A stretch of 64,000 bases of DNA from Bacillus sp. FJAT-18017 (GCF_001278805.1 NZ_CP012602.1:5051501-5115500); one strand, 5' to 3'; positions 1 through 9,416 are shown, counted from the first letter of the stretch. Numbers and translations: made by a program. Notes: generated from the sequence alone by a model not told the origin.

Positions 1-778
1 GGGCAGTTGGTTTCATAAGAATATTGTCAGGAATTTGAACTTTTCCAATATCATGCAAAAGACAAGCATAATTAAAGGTTTTTAATTCCTCTTTGGAAAA
101 CTTCCCAGTTTCTTTTGCAAGAATTTGGGCATAAATAGCTACCCTTTCGCTATGGCCCCTCGTATAGGGATCCTTTAATTCAAGTGTTGAGATTACACCC
201 TTGACTATTCCGATTAACTGGAGGTCATAGGAGGACTTTACAGCGTTCACATATGCCTGGAATCTGCTCATGATAATAAAGGAGAATATCGAAAGAACGC
301 CAACCATCAGAAGCCCAAAAAGGGCATAAGCTGATTTAAGCATAGCTCCAAGAATTAAATATTTTGCAATGAATCCAAGTAATACAGTAAAAAAGAAAGG
401 AGTGCTGACAAAAATAGGAGCCAGGAGTAGCCAAAAAATTTCTACAGGATTCCCACTTCTTAAATTTTCATCGCTCCCAACAAAAGTTAAGATATCATTA
501 AATAGTGTTAGCAATGTATATGTTATAAAATATAGATACTTAACAGAGTAGGACCGTCCTGTCCTGAAAAGATACCATGCTACCGGAATGAGCATAAATA
601 GAAAGATGTAAATCGTATATCCCATCACATCATCTATCTCATAGTCACTTCCCATTTCCGGCATAAAAATGTCATAAAACAAGTCGAACCCTAAGGAAAT
701 TATATAAAATAGGGCTATAAACCATTTTAGTGATCGCTCTTCCTCGTTTAAAATACTTCTGTTTATATGTTTTTGCAT
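1..778 (-). CDS. HD-GYP domain c-di-GMP phosphodiesterase with 7TM-like sensor (partial, C-terminus outside window)
   Basis: The reverse strand stays open from an ATG at 778 to the window edge. The N-terminal ~170 residues are hydrophobic with about six membrane segments. The end visible here carries the HD-GYP hallmark LLHDIGKVQIPDNILMKPT, preceded by the usual TRGHSERVAIYA metal-ligand motif, so the product probably hydrolyses cyclic di-GMP at the membrane. I chose the ATG at 778 because GAGG lies 7 nt upstream; the ATG at 784 is too close to it. The membrane domain is recognisably homologous to that of the next gene upstream (955-2190). A TATAAT lies in the spacer between the two genes, so this gene may have its own promoter. 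HD-GYP identity is firm; the signal sensed is unknown. Confidence 0.85.
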   Translation of the reverse strand, partial: MQKHINRSILNEEERSLKWFIALFYIISLGFDLFYDIFMPEMGSDYEIDDVMGYTIYIFLFMLIPVAWYLFRTGRSYSVKYLYFITYTLLTLFNDILTFVGSDENLRSGNPVEIFWLLLAPIFVSTPFFFTVLLGFIAKYLILGAMLKSAYALFGLLMVGVLSIFSFIIMSRFQAYVNAVKSSYDLQLIGIVKGVISTLELKDPYTRGHSERVAIYAQILAKETGKFSKEELKTFNYACLLHDIGKVQIPDNILMKPTA

Positions 779-954
779 TGCCATACCTCGTCGCTTAATC
801 GGATTGTCTAGATGTTAATCTTTAGAGTTTTTGCCAAAAATTAAGACTCCCTCTTACATTATAAATCAATTTCGACTCTAAAATATAGGTCAATCAAATC
901 AAAATATGTATATCGAGAGGAAAATAAGTTGATTTTCCACCAATTAACTACAAA

Positions 955-2190
955 TTACTCCTTTGGCAGAAAAATATTAATGGTAGTTCCCTTACCCACT
1001 TCACTATGAATCTTGATTTCCCCATTATGATCAAGGACAATTTGGTTTGTTACCATTAAACCAAGTCCAGTACCATCTGCTTTAGTTGTAAAAAACGGAA
1101 TAAACAACTTTTCTAAATGTTCCTGCGGGATTCCGCAGCCATGGTCAGTAACGGTAAGTACAACTCTATCCTTACTGTCCGCACTAATCTGAATCCGTAC
1201 TTCTCCAGTTTCCACCATCGACTCTACTGCATTCTTCACCAGATTAATCACAAGTTGCTTTAATTGTTTCTCATCGCCCTTAATGTTTATAGGCAAGGGC
1301 TCGTATTCCTTAATCAACTTAATGTTTGTTCCAATTGCAATTTGCTCACAGATTGAAATTGCATAATCAACAATTTCCACCAAATTGACCTGGGTATTAA
1401 TTTCGCGTTTCGGCTTTCCAAGAATCATTAAGTCATCGACAATTGTTCCAATACGATCAACTTCTTGTTTCATAATTGGAGTGTAATCACTTTTACTCAA
1501 AGGGGATTCTTGCTGTAACTGAATGAATCCCTTTAAAGAAGTAAGCGGATTTCGAATTTCATGGGCAATCCCCGTTGCCATTTGCCCGAGATTTATTAAT
1601 TTCTCTTTCTGATTCATCTCATCATTAATGGCAATTAGAGCATTAATATACGAATTTATACGAGTTAAAATGATATACGAAATAACAGAGATGAGAAGAA
1701 GTAAAATTAACGGCAGTAGGACATCGGTTGTTTGTAAAGCAAGACCGGTTATCAGGTATTTGACCATAATGCCTATTGTAACTGTCCAATAATAGATTTT
1801 ATTAATAAATATTGGTGCAAAAAAGATAAACACAACTTCTGTAAAGTTGCCAGCACGAAACGACTCATTCGTGTTGTAATAGATTAATAGATTGTTAATC
1901 ATATCTAGCAGATTATAAGTTATAAAGAAAAAATATTTAATTGTATATAACTTGCTTTTTTTATAGAGACCAAAACAGATTGGCAGTAACAACAGTCCGA
2001 TCAAATGGTACCAAAGTCCTAATCCATCATTAAGTGATGCACCCAATTCAACCTTTTGCATAGGAATATAGATTAAAAAGTAAAAAGCATCATATCCTAT
2101 AAAAATGATATAAAAAAGCCAAATTGAGAGTTTGAGGGCTTTAATTTCTTCTTTATCAATTCTACCTAGCGCATTGGCTGTAAGAGGCAT
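955..2190 (-). CDS. Membrane sensor histidine kinase, sporulation-kinase type
   Basis: Predicted protein of 411 residues. About six to seven membrane segments in residues 20-185 are followed by a HisKA domain with H-box [14 protein letters not shown] (His ~210) and a HATPase domain with N-box [10 protein letters not shown]1 DHGCGIP and G2 GTGLGL motifs. The ATG at 2190 has AAGGAG 9 nt upstream and replaces a longer in-frame start at 2292 that has no ribosome binding site. There is no response regulator next to it, as for the Kin family that feeds Spo0F, so it is probably an orphan phosphorelay kinase. Its sensor domain matches that of the neighbouring HD-GYP protein. The exact Kin orthologue cannot be assigned. 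Confidence 0.85.
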   Translation of the reverse strand: MPLTANALGRIDKEEIKALKLSIWLFYIIFIGYDAFYFLIYIPMQKVELGASLNDGLGLWYHLIGLLLLPICFGLYKKSKLYTIKYFFFITYNLLDMINNLLIYYNTNESFRAGNFTEVVFIFFAPIFINKIYYWTVTIGIMVKYLITGLALQTTDVLLPLILLLLISVISYIILTRINSYINALIAINDEMNQKEKLINLGQMATGIAHEIRNPLTSLKGFIQLQQESPLSKSDYTPIMKQEVDRIGTIVDDLMILGKPKREINTQVNLVEIVDYAISICEQIAIGTNIKLIKEYEPLPINIKGDEKQLKQLVINLVKNAVESMVETGEVRIQISADSKDRVVLTVTDHGCGIPQEHLEKLFIPFFTTKADGTGLGLMVTNQIVLDHNGEIKIHSEVGKGTTINIFLPKE

Positions 2191-2523
2191 ATCAATTTTC
2201 TCCTTGAACAAATGAATATTATTCCATCTTATTTTATCATCTTTTAAATAATATACTATGAATGTTTTACAAAAATCGTGTTCATTCGACATTTTCCCAA
2301 CATTTAGTTAGACGTTTACGGATATAAAAAGTCACACTTTCAAAAAAAAGATTCGACCAGCCAATAAGGGAATCGGGTAAACAGAGTTTTATTGACCATT
2401 ACCTTTTCCTTGTCCTATTTTTTCTATCGGGAGGAAGATTTCCTAATAAGAGGCTCCCGAATGATATTTTGTGTTTTCATCGATCTCACAGGCTCGCTCT
2501 CCAATTTCATATTCTTTAAAATA

Positions 2524-2555
2524 AAAAAGGCTCTGCATCCATTTGCAGAAACCTC
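2524..2555 (-). terminator. Intrinsic terminator of the KinB-like kinase gene
   Basis: On the reverse strand an imperfect stem with CTGCA/TGCAG core is followed by TTTTTTATTTT immediately after the stop codon at 2561. Confidence 0.6.
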
Positions 2556-2560
2556 TTCCC

Positions 2561-3856
2561 TCATCCTTTAAGTATGCTTAGCCTTTTCGTTTCGGGAACA
2601 AGGACCGTTTTCTTGACCGGAAGCTTAAGCATTACTTCCGTGCCCCTTCCCTCTTCACTTTTAAACTGTATGTTCCCTTTCATTGCTTGTATGATGCCTA
2701 TTGCTACTGTTGTTCCAAGGCCTGTTCCTCTGTCTTTCGTTGTGTAAAAGAGAGTGCCGATTCTGGAAAGCTGTTCCTCAGTCATTCCCCGGCCGTTATC
2801 ACGGATGCCTATTCTCGCCTGGCCATCCTCCAAATCGAGTGAAAGAATTACCTTCCCTCCCTGGGGGGTAGCTTCAATTGCATTTTTCACAAGATTGACG
2901 ATGGCCTGTTTCACCTGGCTACGGTCAGTGGCATAGTATAATTCGTTGACTGAAAGTTTCCCTTCAATTATGACACCCTCTTTTGCGGCCAGCGGTTCTA
3001 GCAGGACAATAATCTCCTCCAGCAATTTTTTATAATTGAATTCCTCGATTTTATTAAATTCAGGCTTTGCGAAACTCAGGTAGTTACTAATAATCATTTC
3101 CGCCCGGCCCACTTCACTTAACGTAAGTGTAAGGTAATCACGATCTTTCCCATCAGCCTCTTTATGCATAAGCTGGATAAACCCCTTCACAACAGTCAAA
3201 GGATTTCTTACCTCATGGGCAAAAGATCCAGCGAGGTCGGCCATTGTATTCAGTTTCTCTGTGCGGATTATCTCTTCTCTCATTTGCTGTCTTTCTATTA
3301 TTTCCTCGATTAATCGGGCTGCAACTGCCAATGCCAGGACATGGAACAAAGCGCCTATTAAAAGTTCCCTGTAGAGATGCCCGGTATCAAAGCTTCCCAT
3401 TACCAACCCATCGAATAAAACAAAGGCTATAAACGCAGCCGTTGTTGAACATACACCTATTAGTATAGAGAACTTTACTCGGCGTTCGGGTTTTAACATC
3501 CAAAACTTTCGCGAAAACAGGATTGGCACTATCATTACGCACATACTCCCTATATAGGCGTAGATAGCCCAATCACCCCCAATAAAGCCTCTTGTAATCA
3601 AAATAACAAATAACACAGCAGATCCAGGAATAGGGCCTGCATATAAAGTAGTCAGGACTAACGGTACAAACCTCAAATCCCAATAAAGACCATGTGAGTA
3701 ATTTGAAAAGGCGATACTTAAAAATGCCGCACCGCACTGGAGCAACGTGAAAACCAAATTATTTTTCTTTATTTTACATCCGTCGGTCATGATGCTGAAA
3801 AGAAAAACAGGTGCGAATATTATTAATATGTGGAGCAGCAATTTTTCTGCAATCAT
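2561..3856 (-). CDS. KinB-like orphan sensor histidine kinase
   Basis: 431 residues, close to the length of B. subtilis KinB. Six hydrophobic segments occupy residues 5-185. HisKA follows with AHEVRNPLTVVKGF (phospho-acceptor His ~214), then HATPase with NLVKNAIEA, DNGRGM and GTGLGT boxes. The membrane-only sensor architecture and the conserved HEVRNPLTVV motif are typical of KinB-type kinases, which phosphorylate Spo0F to start sporulation. No response regulator is adjacent. Upstream, two TGTCGTA sequences resemble imperfect Spo0A boxes, but this is weak. The gene ends in its own terminator. Kinase function is secure; the KinB orthology is an inference. Confidence 0.82.
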   Translation of the reverse strand: MIAEKLLLHILIIFAPVFLFSIMTDGCKIKKNNLVFTLLQCGAAFLSIAFSNYSHGLYWDLRFVPLVLTTLYAGPIPGSAVLFVILITRGFIGGDWAIYAYIGSMCVMIVPILFSRKFWMLKPERRVKFSILIGVCSTTAAFIAFVLFDGLVMGSFDTGHLYRELLIGALFHVLALAVAARLIEEIIERQQMREEIIRTEKLNTMADLAGSFAHEVRNPLTVVKGFIQLMHKEADGKDRDYLTLTLSEVGRAEMIISNYLSFAKPEFNKIEEFNYKKLLEEIIVLLEPLAAKEGVIIEGKLSVNELYYATDRSQVKQAIVNLVKNAIEATPQGGKVILSLDLEDGQARIGIRDNGRGMTEEQLSRIGTLFYTTKDRGTGLGTTVAIGIIQAMKGNIQFKSEEGRGTEVMLKLPVKKTVLVPETKRLSILKG

Positions 3857-4084
3857 TCATGCACCTAATCTCTTTCGATAGTTTCCTTCCCCTATTATTA
3901 TTTTACGACATAACCCCACGTCTTCGAACCGTTTGCACACGTGTTTCGTACGACAATTAACAGCTATATCCTTCAAAAAACGACACTGTTCTTCCTCTCT
4001 ACGTCTATCTTTGTCCGAAAATGGATCCATAGACTATTTAGCTCATCTCATTCCCTAGCAGGACTCCCCTTACTAGCTATAGGC

Positions 4085-4114
4085 AAAAAAAATTGCCAGG
4101 AACCTCCCGGCAAT
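4085..4114 (-). terminator. Terminator after the yfiBC-type exporter operon
   Basis: Reverse-strand hairpin ATTGCC...GGCAAT with a long run of T, located just after the stop at 4118. Confidence 0.75.
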
Positions 4115-4117
4115 CCA

Positions 4118-5929
4118 TCAACTTTTATTATTTTGCAATTCATAATAATAGCCCTTTTGCTTTAAAAGAGATTCGTGGCTCCCTTGTTCTGCAATTTCGC
4201 CATTATTTAGAACAAGAATCTTATCTGCGTTACGAATCGTATTCAGGCGATGAGCAATTACGAAGCTTGTTCTCCCTGCCATTAGCCTGCCTAGTGCTTC
4301 CTGAATTGTTAGCTCGGTTATTGTGTCAATCGAGCTGGTCGCTTCATCTAGAATTAGGATAGTCGGATTTGCAAGGATTGCCCTCGCTATGGATAGGAGC
4401 TGTTTCTGTCCCTGCGATATACCGCTGCCGTCCTGTTTAAGATGAGTGTTATATTCCTCTGGCATTTTCATAATAAACGAATGGGCATTGGCAGCCTTTG
4501 CCGCTGCAATGACCTCATCATCAGCGGCATCCAGCCTGCCGTAGCGGATATTTTCCAAAATCGGGCCTTCAAAAAGGAAGGAATCCTGGAGTACGAAGCC
4601 CATATGGCTCCTCAGGCTCTTCCTTTTTACAAGGGCGGTATTGTGCCCGTCAATAAGAATCATCCCATTGTCCGGATCATAAAACCGGGACAATAAATTA
4701 ATAATCGTCGATTTCCCTGCACCCGTTGGCCCAACGAGCGCTACCATCTGGCCCGCTTCTGCTAGGAAAGAAATATTCCTGACTGTATTTCCTTCCTTTT
4801 CATAGGAAAATGACACTTCGCGAAACTCAACTTTACCTTTAACCTTTTCCAGTTCAATTGCCTCTGTTTCATCCGTTGATTCGGGATCCTCCGCAAGGAT
4901 TTCAAATACCCGCTCAGCGCCGGCAACTGCTGAAAGAAGCGTATTAAATTGGTTGGCGAGATCGTTCAGCGGCCGTGTAAACTGGCGGGAGTATTCAGCA
5001 AAGACAATGATGACTCCAATTGTAATCATCCCTTTAAGTGCGAAAATCCCGCCAACCGCTGCAATTATTGTAAAGCTGACGTTGTTCAAAACGTTCATCA
5101 GCTTCGGAATAAAACCGGAAAATGTCTGAGCCCAAAACCCGGATTGCCTTAGGCGTCCGTTTTTCTCAATAAACTCATCAATCACCTTTTGTTCCTGCGA
5201 GAATGTCTTGACAATTCTCTGCCCCGAGATGGTTTCCTCAATAAATCCATTCAACTCACCAAGATTGCGCTGCTGGCTTTTGAAAAGCACTCCAGTGCGA
5301 TTCGTGATCCATTTCATCCCCATAAACATGAGCGGAACGATAATTAAGGAAATGACCGTCAAAAGAGGGCTAAGCCAAAGCATGACTGAAATCGTCCCAA
5401 CAAGCATAAGGATGCTTGAAAATACCTGAATAACCGAACTGTTGAGAGTGGTACTGACATTTTCAATATCATTAGTCACGCGGCTCATCAATTCACCTGA
5501 TTGCCGTTTATCAAAAAAAGAAATCGGAAGTCGGTGCAAATGGGTAAACAAATCGGTTCTTAACCTGGAAACTGTATTTTGGGCTATTCCAATCATAATA
5601 TAGCCTTGCAGAAAAACTGCGGCAGAATACAGCACGTACACAATAAGGATTCCTATTAAAAGAGCAAATAACCCTTCCGTTTCCTTTGTGACAATATAGT
5701 GGTCAACCGTCCTTCCAATTAGTACCGGGCCGAGGAGCGATAAGCCTGTGCTTAGGATGACTAGAAACAATACTGTAATAATGCCGCCTTTTTTAACTGA
5801 AAGATAATCCCAAAGCTTTTTGACTGTTGCTGTCCAGTTCTTTGCCTTTTCAGCCTTTTTTCGGGAAGGCCCCTTCGTCTCAATCACAGGCGTTGGATAC
5901 ATGAACGGCTTAGTTAATACCTTCAGCAT
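4118..5929 (-). CDS. yfiC: Heterodimeric ABC exporter subunit, YfiC-like (fused TMD-NBD)
   Basis: 603 residues: an N-terminal cytosolic stretch, six membrane segments (~55-330) and a nucleotide-binding domain with Walker A GPTGAGKS, Walker B ILILDEATSS with the catalytic Glu, and H-loop IAHRLNT. The signature is ISQGQ instead of LSGGQ, as expected of one half of an asymmetric exporter. The ATG at 5929 follows GAGGAG and overlaps the end of the partner gene by 20 nt, implying translational coupling. Length and pairing match B. subtilis YfiB/YfiC, exporters of the multidrug/lipid type; the substrate is unknown. Confidence 0.88.
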   Translation of the reverse strand: MLKVLTKPFMYPTPVIETKGPSRKKAEKAKNWTATVKKLWDYLSVKKGGIITVLFLVILSTGLSLLGPVLIGRTVDHYIVTKETEGLFALLIGILIVYVLYSAAVFLQGYIMIGIAQNTVSRLRTDLFTHLHRLPISFFDKRQSGELMSRVTNDIENVSTTLNSSVIQVFSSILMLVGTISVMLWLSPLLTVISLIIVPLMFMGMKWITNRTGVLFKSQQRNLGELNGFIEETISGQRIVKTFSQEQKVIDEFIEKNGRLRQSGFWAQTFSGFIPKLMNVLNNVSFTIIAAVGGIFALKGMITIGVIIVFAEYSRQFTRPLNDLANQFNTLLSAVAGAERVFEILAEDPESTDETEAIELEKVKGKVEFREVSFSYEKEGNTVRNISFLAEAGQMVALVGPTGAGKSTIINLLSRFYDPDNGMILIDGHNTALVKRKSLRSHMGFVLQDSFLFEGPILENIRYGRLDAADDEVIAAAKAANAHSFIMKMPEEYNTHLKQDGSGISQGQKQLLSIARAILANPTILILDEATSSIDTITELTIQEALGRLMAGRTSFVIAHRLNTIRNADKILVLNNGEIAEQGSHESLLKQKGYYYELQNNKS

Positions 5930-7655
5930 ATACTCGCTTCTCCTCTTCCTGCTGTGTCTCATAGATTTTTCTATATAGTGGCTCAGTCCGGAGCAAATCG
6001 GCATGAGCACCGGTAGCCTTTATCTTTCCTTCTTCCAAAAGAAGGATGATATCCGCATTAACAGCCGTAGATATCTTTTGTGTAACAATCAAGGTTGTGC
6101 ATTTGTAGTTCCTTAATGCCTTCAGCAGCTTTGATTCTGTTTTCATATCAAGCGCACTGGTACTGTCATCCAGCAGCAGGATTCTCGGCTTGCGTACAAG
6201 CGCTCTCGCAATCGATATCCGCTGCTTCTGTCCCCCCGAAAGATTAACCCCTTTTTGGCCGATTCGCGAATCGTAGCCCTGCGGGAATTTTCCAATCGAC
6301 TCATGAATTTGTGCACTCTCAGCAGCCTCGATAATTTCCTCCATTGTTGCGCCTTCCTTACCCCATGAGATATTCTCGGCAACCGTTCCCGTGAACAATA
6401 GGACGTCCTGAGGCACATAGCCAATTTTCCTCCTAAGCTCTTCAAGCTTCAGATCACGAATGTCCTTCCCATCAAGCAGAATTCGTCCGGCACTCACATC
6501 ATAGAGCCTTGGAATCAGCTGAAAGAGGGAGGTCTTGCCTGAACCTGTCGCTCCCAGAATCGCAACCGTCGATCCCGCTTTGGCGGTAAACGAGATATTT
6601 TCAAGGACCGGAATACTTGTACCAGGATATTGAAAGGAAACCGAGTCAAATTCAACCTGGCCTTGAGAAGCTTTATCTTTAATGCTCTCTGCATCTGCCG
6701 TTTCCACCAGGTCCACTTCTGTATCAAAAACTTCAACAACCCTCTGTACGGATGCCCTTGCACGGGAGAAAATCATGACAATCATCGAGACAACGCCCAG
6801 TGCACCTGTAATCCGCGTCCCATAATTTATAATCGCGACCACTTCGCCAACCTTTGTCTCCCCCGCGTTAACCTCAAAACTGCCAAACCAGAGCACTGCG
6901 AGGATGCCGGCATTCATAAACAGCATAAGCACCGGGGTTGTGTATTCAATTAGTCGAAAAGCGGATACTGTTTTTTCCCTCAATCGATCATTCGCTTCCG
7001 CAAACCGGCCAACCTCATGTTTCCCACGTAAAAATGCTTTGATCAAGCGCATGGATGTTAAGTTTTCCCTAAGAACAGAATTGACCCGGTCAAGGTTTTT
7101 CTGCATCGCCAGGAAGAATCCTCGGGCTTTCGTCATTGCCCATCCGAGAAAAATCACAAGGAACGGCGTGACCCCCGCAAGAATTAGGCCAAGCTTAACA
7201 TCAACAACAAGAGCCATTATCAGGCCTCCGAAAATGAGCAAAGGGGCTCTCATCATGATTCGCAGACTCATGAACACAGTATTTTGAATCATCGTGACAT
7301 CGTTCGTCATTCTTGTAACGAGCGATGAAGTGGAAAAGCGATCAAAATTTGAGAAAGAAAAAGATTGTACTTTTTCAAAAAGGGCCTTCCGAAGGTCATA
7401 GCCATAGCTTTGGCTCGCATGCCCTGCGTAAAAGGAGTTCAAAATCCCCGCACCAAAGGCGAGAGCGGATACTCCAAGCATGACCAAACCCCAGGTTGTA
7501 ACAACTCCTGTATCCTTTTTCATAATCCCTTCATCAATAATTTTCGCCATAAGAAGTGGCTGCCATAACTCAACGACAAGTTCGACGAGCATAAGTAAAA
7601 TTGCAATCACCATATGTAAGCGGTAGGGCTTTAAATAAGAAACTATCTTTGACAC
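5910..7655 (-). CDS. yfiB: Heterodimeric ABC exporter subunit, YfiB-like, degenerate ATPase site
   Basis: 581 residues with six membrane segments followed by a nucleotide-binding domain (Walker A GATGSGKT, signature LSGGQ). The Walker B region reads LLLDDSTSALD, with Asp in place of the catalytic Glu, and the switch His is replaced (IVTQKIS). The partner gene has the reciprocal pattern, so one composite site is hydrolytic and the other degenerate, as in BmrCD/TM287-288-type exporters. It starts with GTG at 7655 behind AGGTGG. First gene of a two-gene operon. The transported compound cannot be read from sequence. Confidence 0.88.
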   Translation of the reverse strand: MSKIVSYLKPYRLHMVIAILLMLVELVVELWQPLLMAKIIDEGIMKKDTGVVTTWGLVMLGVSALAFGAGILNSFYAGHASQSYGYDLRKALFEKVQSFSFSNFDRFSTSSLVTRMTNDVTMIQNTVFMSLRIMMRAPLLIFGGLIMALVVDVKLGLILAGVTPFLVIFLGWAMTKARGFFLAMQKNLDRVNSVLRENLTSMRLIKAFLRGKHEVGRFAEANDRLREKTVSAFRLIEYTTPVLMLFMNAGILAVLWFGSFEVNAGETKVGEVVAIINYGTRITGALGVVSMIVMIFSRARASVQRVVEVFDTEVDLVETADAESIKDKASQGQVEFDSVSFQYPGTSIPVLENISFTAKAGSTVAILGATGSGKTSLFQLIPRLYDVSAGRILLDGKDIRDLKLEELRRKIGYVPQDVLLFTGTVAENISWGKEGATMEEIIEAAESAQIHESIGKFPQGYDSRIGQKGVNLSGGQKQRISIARALVRKPRILLLDDSTSALDMKTESKLLKALRNYKCTTLIVTQKISTAVNADIILLLEEGKIKATGAHADLLRTEPLYRKIYETQQEEEKRVYAEGIN

Positions 7656-7801
7656 AGTTCCACCTGCCTCATCCTCTGTTGTCTAACTCCAATGCCTTGC
7701 ACTAGCAATGCTTCGATTATCTAAATATTCTTGTTTTCCATCATACTTCACTTTTATTAATAAATAAATTGATTTGCAGTATTTGTTAATAAAAATTCTA
7801 T

Positions 7802-7830
7802 TTGACAAATCGATGACTTGGGTGTATTAT
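7802..7830 (+). promoter_or_regulatory. Strong sigma-A promoter for a non-coding transcript
   Basis: TTGACA at 7802-7807, a 17-nt spacer, then TATTAT at 7825-7830; transcription is predicted to start near 7838. No protein-coding gene follows on this strand before a strong terminator. Confidence 0.7.
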
Positions 7831-7837
7831 AATAAAT

Positions 7838-8163
7838 TGTTCGTCATTTTTAAGTAACTTGAATTCGTGCGGATTGCAATGTAATACAGACTGGCATTCT
7901 GCTTTTGTTTTTCTATAAGGGCTTATTCACACTGGCGCGGCTTCGGAGCCGTAAGGATGTAAGAGAGGTAGGGCTTACGTCGTTTGAGTTTTAAACAACC
8001 AGGTGGAATATTGAACCGCGGCAAATGATTGTTTACATTGAACAATCTCAACTTAGATTATTACCTTGCAACAGGCTGCAAGTTACTTCAAAAAGAGCTG
8101 GCGTTTAACAGCCAGCTTCTAATATACGATAAAAGGCAGGGGGATGAATCCCCCTGCCTTTTC
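7838..8163 (+). ncRNA. Candidate structured non-coding RNA of unknown family
   Basis: A sigma-A promoter and a strong terminator bracket about 325 nt with no plausible ORF; the few ATG/GTG triplets run into stops within a few codons. The segment folds on paper. A closing 10-bp stem joins 7852-7861 to 8079-8088, continued by 7874-7886 with 8059-8071. Inside are perfect or near-perfect hairpins at 7938-7951 (TCGG loop), 7956-7981 (purine-rich AGAGGTAGGG loop) and 8027-8047, and a further hairpin follows at 8096-8117. A closed, multi-branched architecture suggests a functional RNA. It does not match my recollection of 6S, SRP, tmRNA, RNase P or any riboswitch. Its 3' end could be at ~8120 or at the 8131-8163 terminator. 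Confidence 0.55.
8131..8163. terminator. Bidirectional terminator between the ncRNA and the stress-protein gene
   Basis: AAAAGGCAGGGGG and its complement flank a 6-nt loop, with A/T tracts on both sides, so it can serve the forward RNA and the reverse gene ending at 8178. Confidence 0.85.
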
Positions 8164-8177
8164 CAATTTAATTATTG

Positions 8178-9353
8178 TTAACGCTTCGAGGAATCTCGTC
8201 CTTCCCCTTTAAAGCGATCATCAAAGCTGTCACGGTTTTTGTTCGTTTCTCTTAAGGTGTCGTCTGTTCCTCTAAATGGGTCGTTGCTGACCAGCGAATC
8301 CCCATAGTTTTCACCAAGTTGCGCATTCGGTGTATTTAAGGATGGATCACTGTTAAGCTCATTGTTATAATCCACATCTAAGCTTTCATTTTTACCAACG
8401 GTTGAATTCCCGCCTGGTCCACCAGTACCACCGATAATAGTGTTATCATCAGTTCCGAACGCAGCTCCAGCTGTATTTTGGTTTATCGCTGATGGGTCGG
8501 ATGTGCCTGTATCGGCATTATCCAACGAGGTGTTGCTTCCAAGGAATTTGTTGTCCCCTGAACCGCCTGTGCCATAATCGTGATGCTGATCGTTTTGAAG
8601 GGAACCACCAGTGTTAAGACCACCTTCAAATCCGTTCATCATCCCGGTATCTCCTGTATCTGCTTGCCTGGAGCCGCCCATTGTCGCGCCGCCATGCAGA
8701 AGGCCGCTAGTGGATGTGTCCGAACTATTCATCGGCCCCTGGTTCTTGCGGGTTGTATCATCGGGTGAATGAAGGTTTCCACCAAGGGTATCGCGGTTTG
8801 CATCAACCGTGCCTGTACCGAACTCATTACGAGTCCCCAGATCAGGGTCGTCCATCGTCGTGCTTCCTGACCAATCATTGCTATTGCGTGTCACAGACCC
8901 GTCAGTTGTGTTAAAACCCCTTCCTTCTTCGTCTACAAGAACAAGGATTTTCCCGGCCTTAACATCACTTTCGTAGCGATTCGCTTCATCCTCAGGAATA
9001 CCCATGCCAATTAGTGCACCAGCCAAACCTCCGGCACCCGCTCCAACCGCCGCTCCGGTCAAGGTTGCCGCTATTGGCCCCGCCGCAAGTATTGGCCCAA
9101 CTCCAGGAATCGCAAGTGCACCGACACCAGCCAGGAACCCAGCCAGTCCGCCAAGAACTCCTCCTGTAGCTGCTCCTGTCGCCATGCCTTCTTCTGTCTT
9201 CGTACCTGTTTCTTCATGTATGTCTTCGACGTCGTCTCTGTCTTTTGCAATTACTGAGATTGAATCCCTGTCATAACCTTGTGATTTCAATTCTTCAATA
9301 GCTTGTACAGCTTCATCTCCGTTGTTATAAACCCCAACAATTCTCTTATCCAT
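8178..9353 (-). CDS. General stress protein 17M-like (YflT domain) with long low-complexity tail
   Basis: 391 residues. Residues 1-55 form the YflT/GsiB-17M-type domain beginning MDKRIVGVYNNGDEAVQAI. Residues ~65-130 are a glycine-zipper-like hydrophobic segment rich in GxxxG (GAAVGAGAGGLAGALIGMG). Residues ~145-391 are a Gly/Asn/Asp/Ser/Thr-rich, probably disordered tail. The ATG at 9353 has an ideal AAAGGAGG. A sigma-B-like promoter at 9391-9416 sets the transcript start near 9383, which rules out the in-frame start at 9401. Most family members are short, so the long hydrophilic tail is unusual. The biochemical role is unknown; a function in general stress tolerance is inferred from family and promoter. 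Confidence 0.8.
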   Translation of the reverse strand: MDKRIVGVYNNGDEAVQAIEELKSQGYDRDSISVIAKDRDDVEDIHEETGTKTEEGMATGAATGGVLGGLAGFLAGVGALAIPGVGPILAAGPIAATLTGAAVGAGAGGLAGALIGMGIPEDEANRYESDVKAGKILVLVDEEGRGFNTTDGSVTRNSNDWSGSTTMDDPDLGTRNEFGTGTVDANRDTLGGNLHSPDDTTRKNQGPMNSSDTSTSGLLHGGATMGGSRQADTGDTGMMNGFEGGLNTGGSLQNDQHHDYGTGGSGDNKFLGSNTSLDNADTGTSDPSAINQNTAGAAFGTDDNTIIGGTGGPGGNSTVGKNESLDVDYNNELNSDPSLNTPNAQLGENYGDSLVSNDPFRGTDDTLRETNKNRDSFDDRFKGEGRDSSKR

Positions 9354-9390
9354 TTGATCTTCCTCCTTTAAAGGTTGATACAAAGAATAA

Positions 9391-9416
9391 ATACCCGACA
9401 TGCCTGTCCACTAATC
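9391..9416 (-). promoter_or_regulatory. Sigma-B-like promoter of the general stress protein gene
   Basis: On the reverse strand GATTAG (-35-like, consensus GTTTAA) is followed after 14 nt by a perfect GGGTAT (-10). This gives a leader of about 30 nt before the ATG at 9353. Confidence 0.6.

Noticed and set aside
6143..6445. 100-residue reverse frame within the yfiB-like gene
   Set aside because: Arg/Ser-rich shadow of the ATPase domain coding frame.
7838..8163. 6S RNA assignment for the structured RNA
   Set aside because: The long closing stem is reminiscent, but the interior looks multi-branched and I could not match the conserved 6S bubble; left unassigned.
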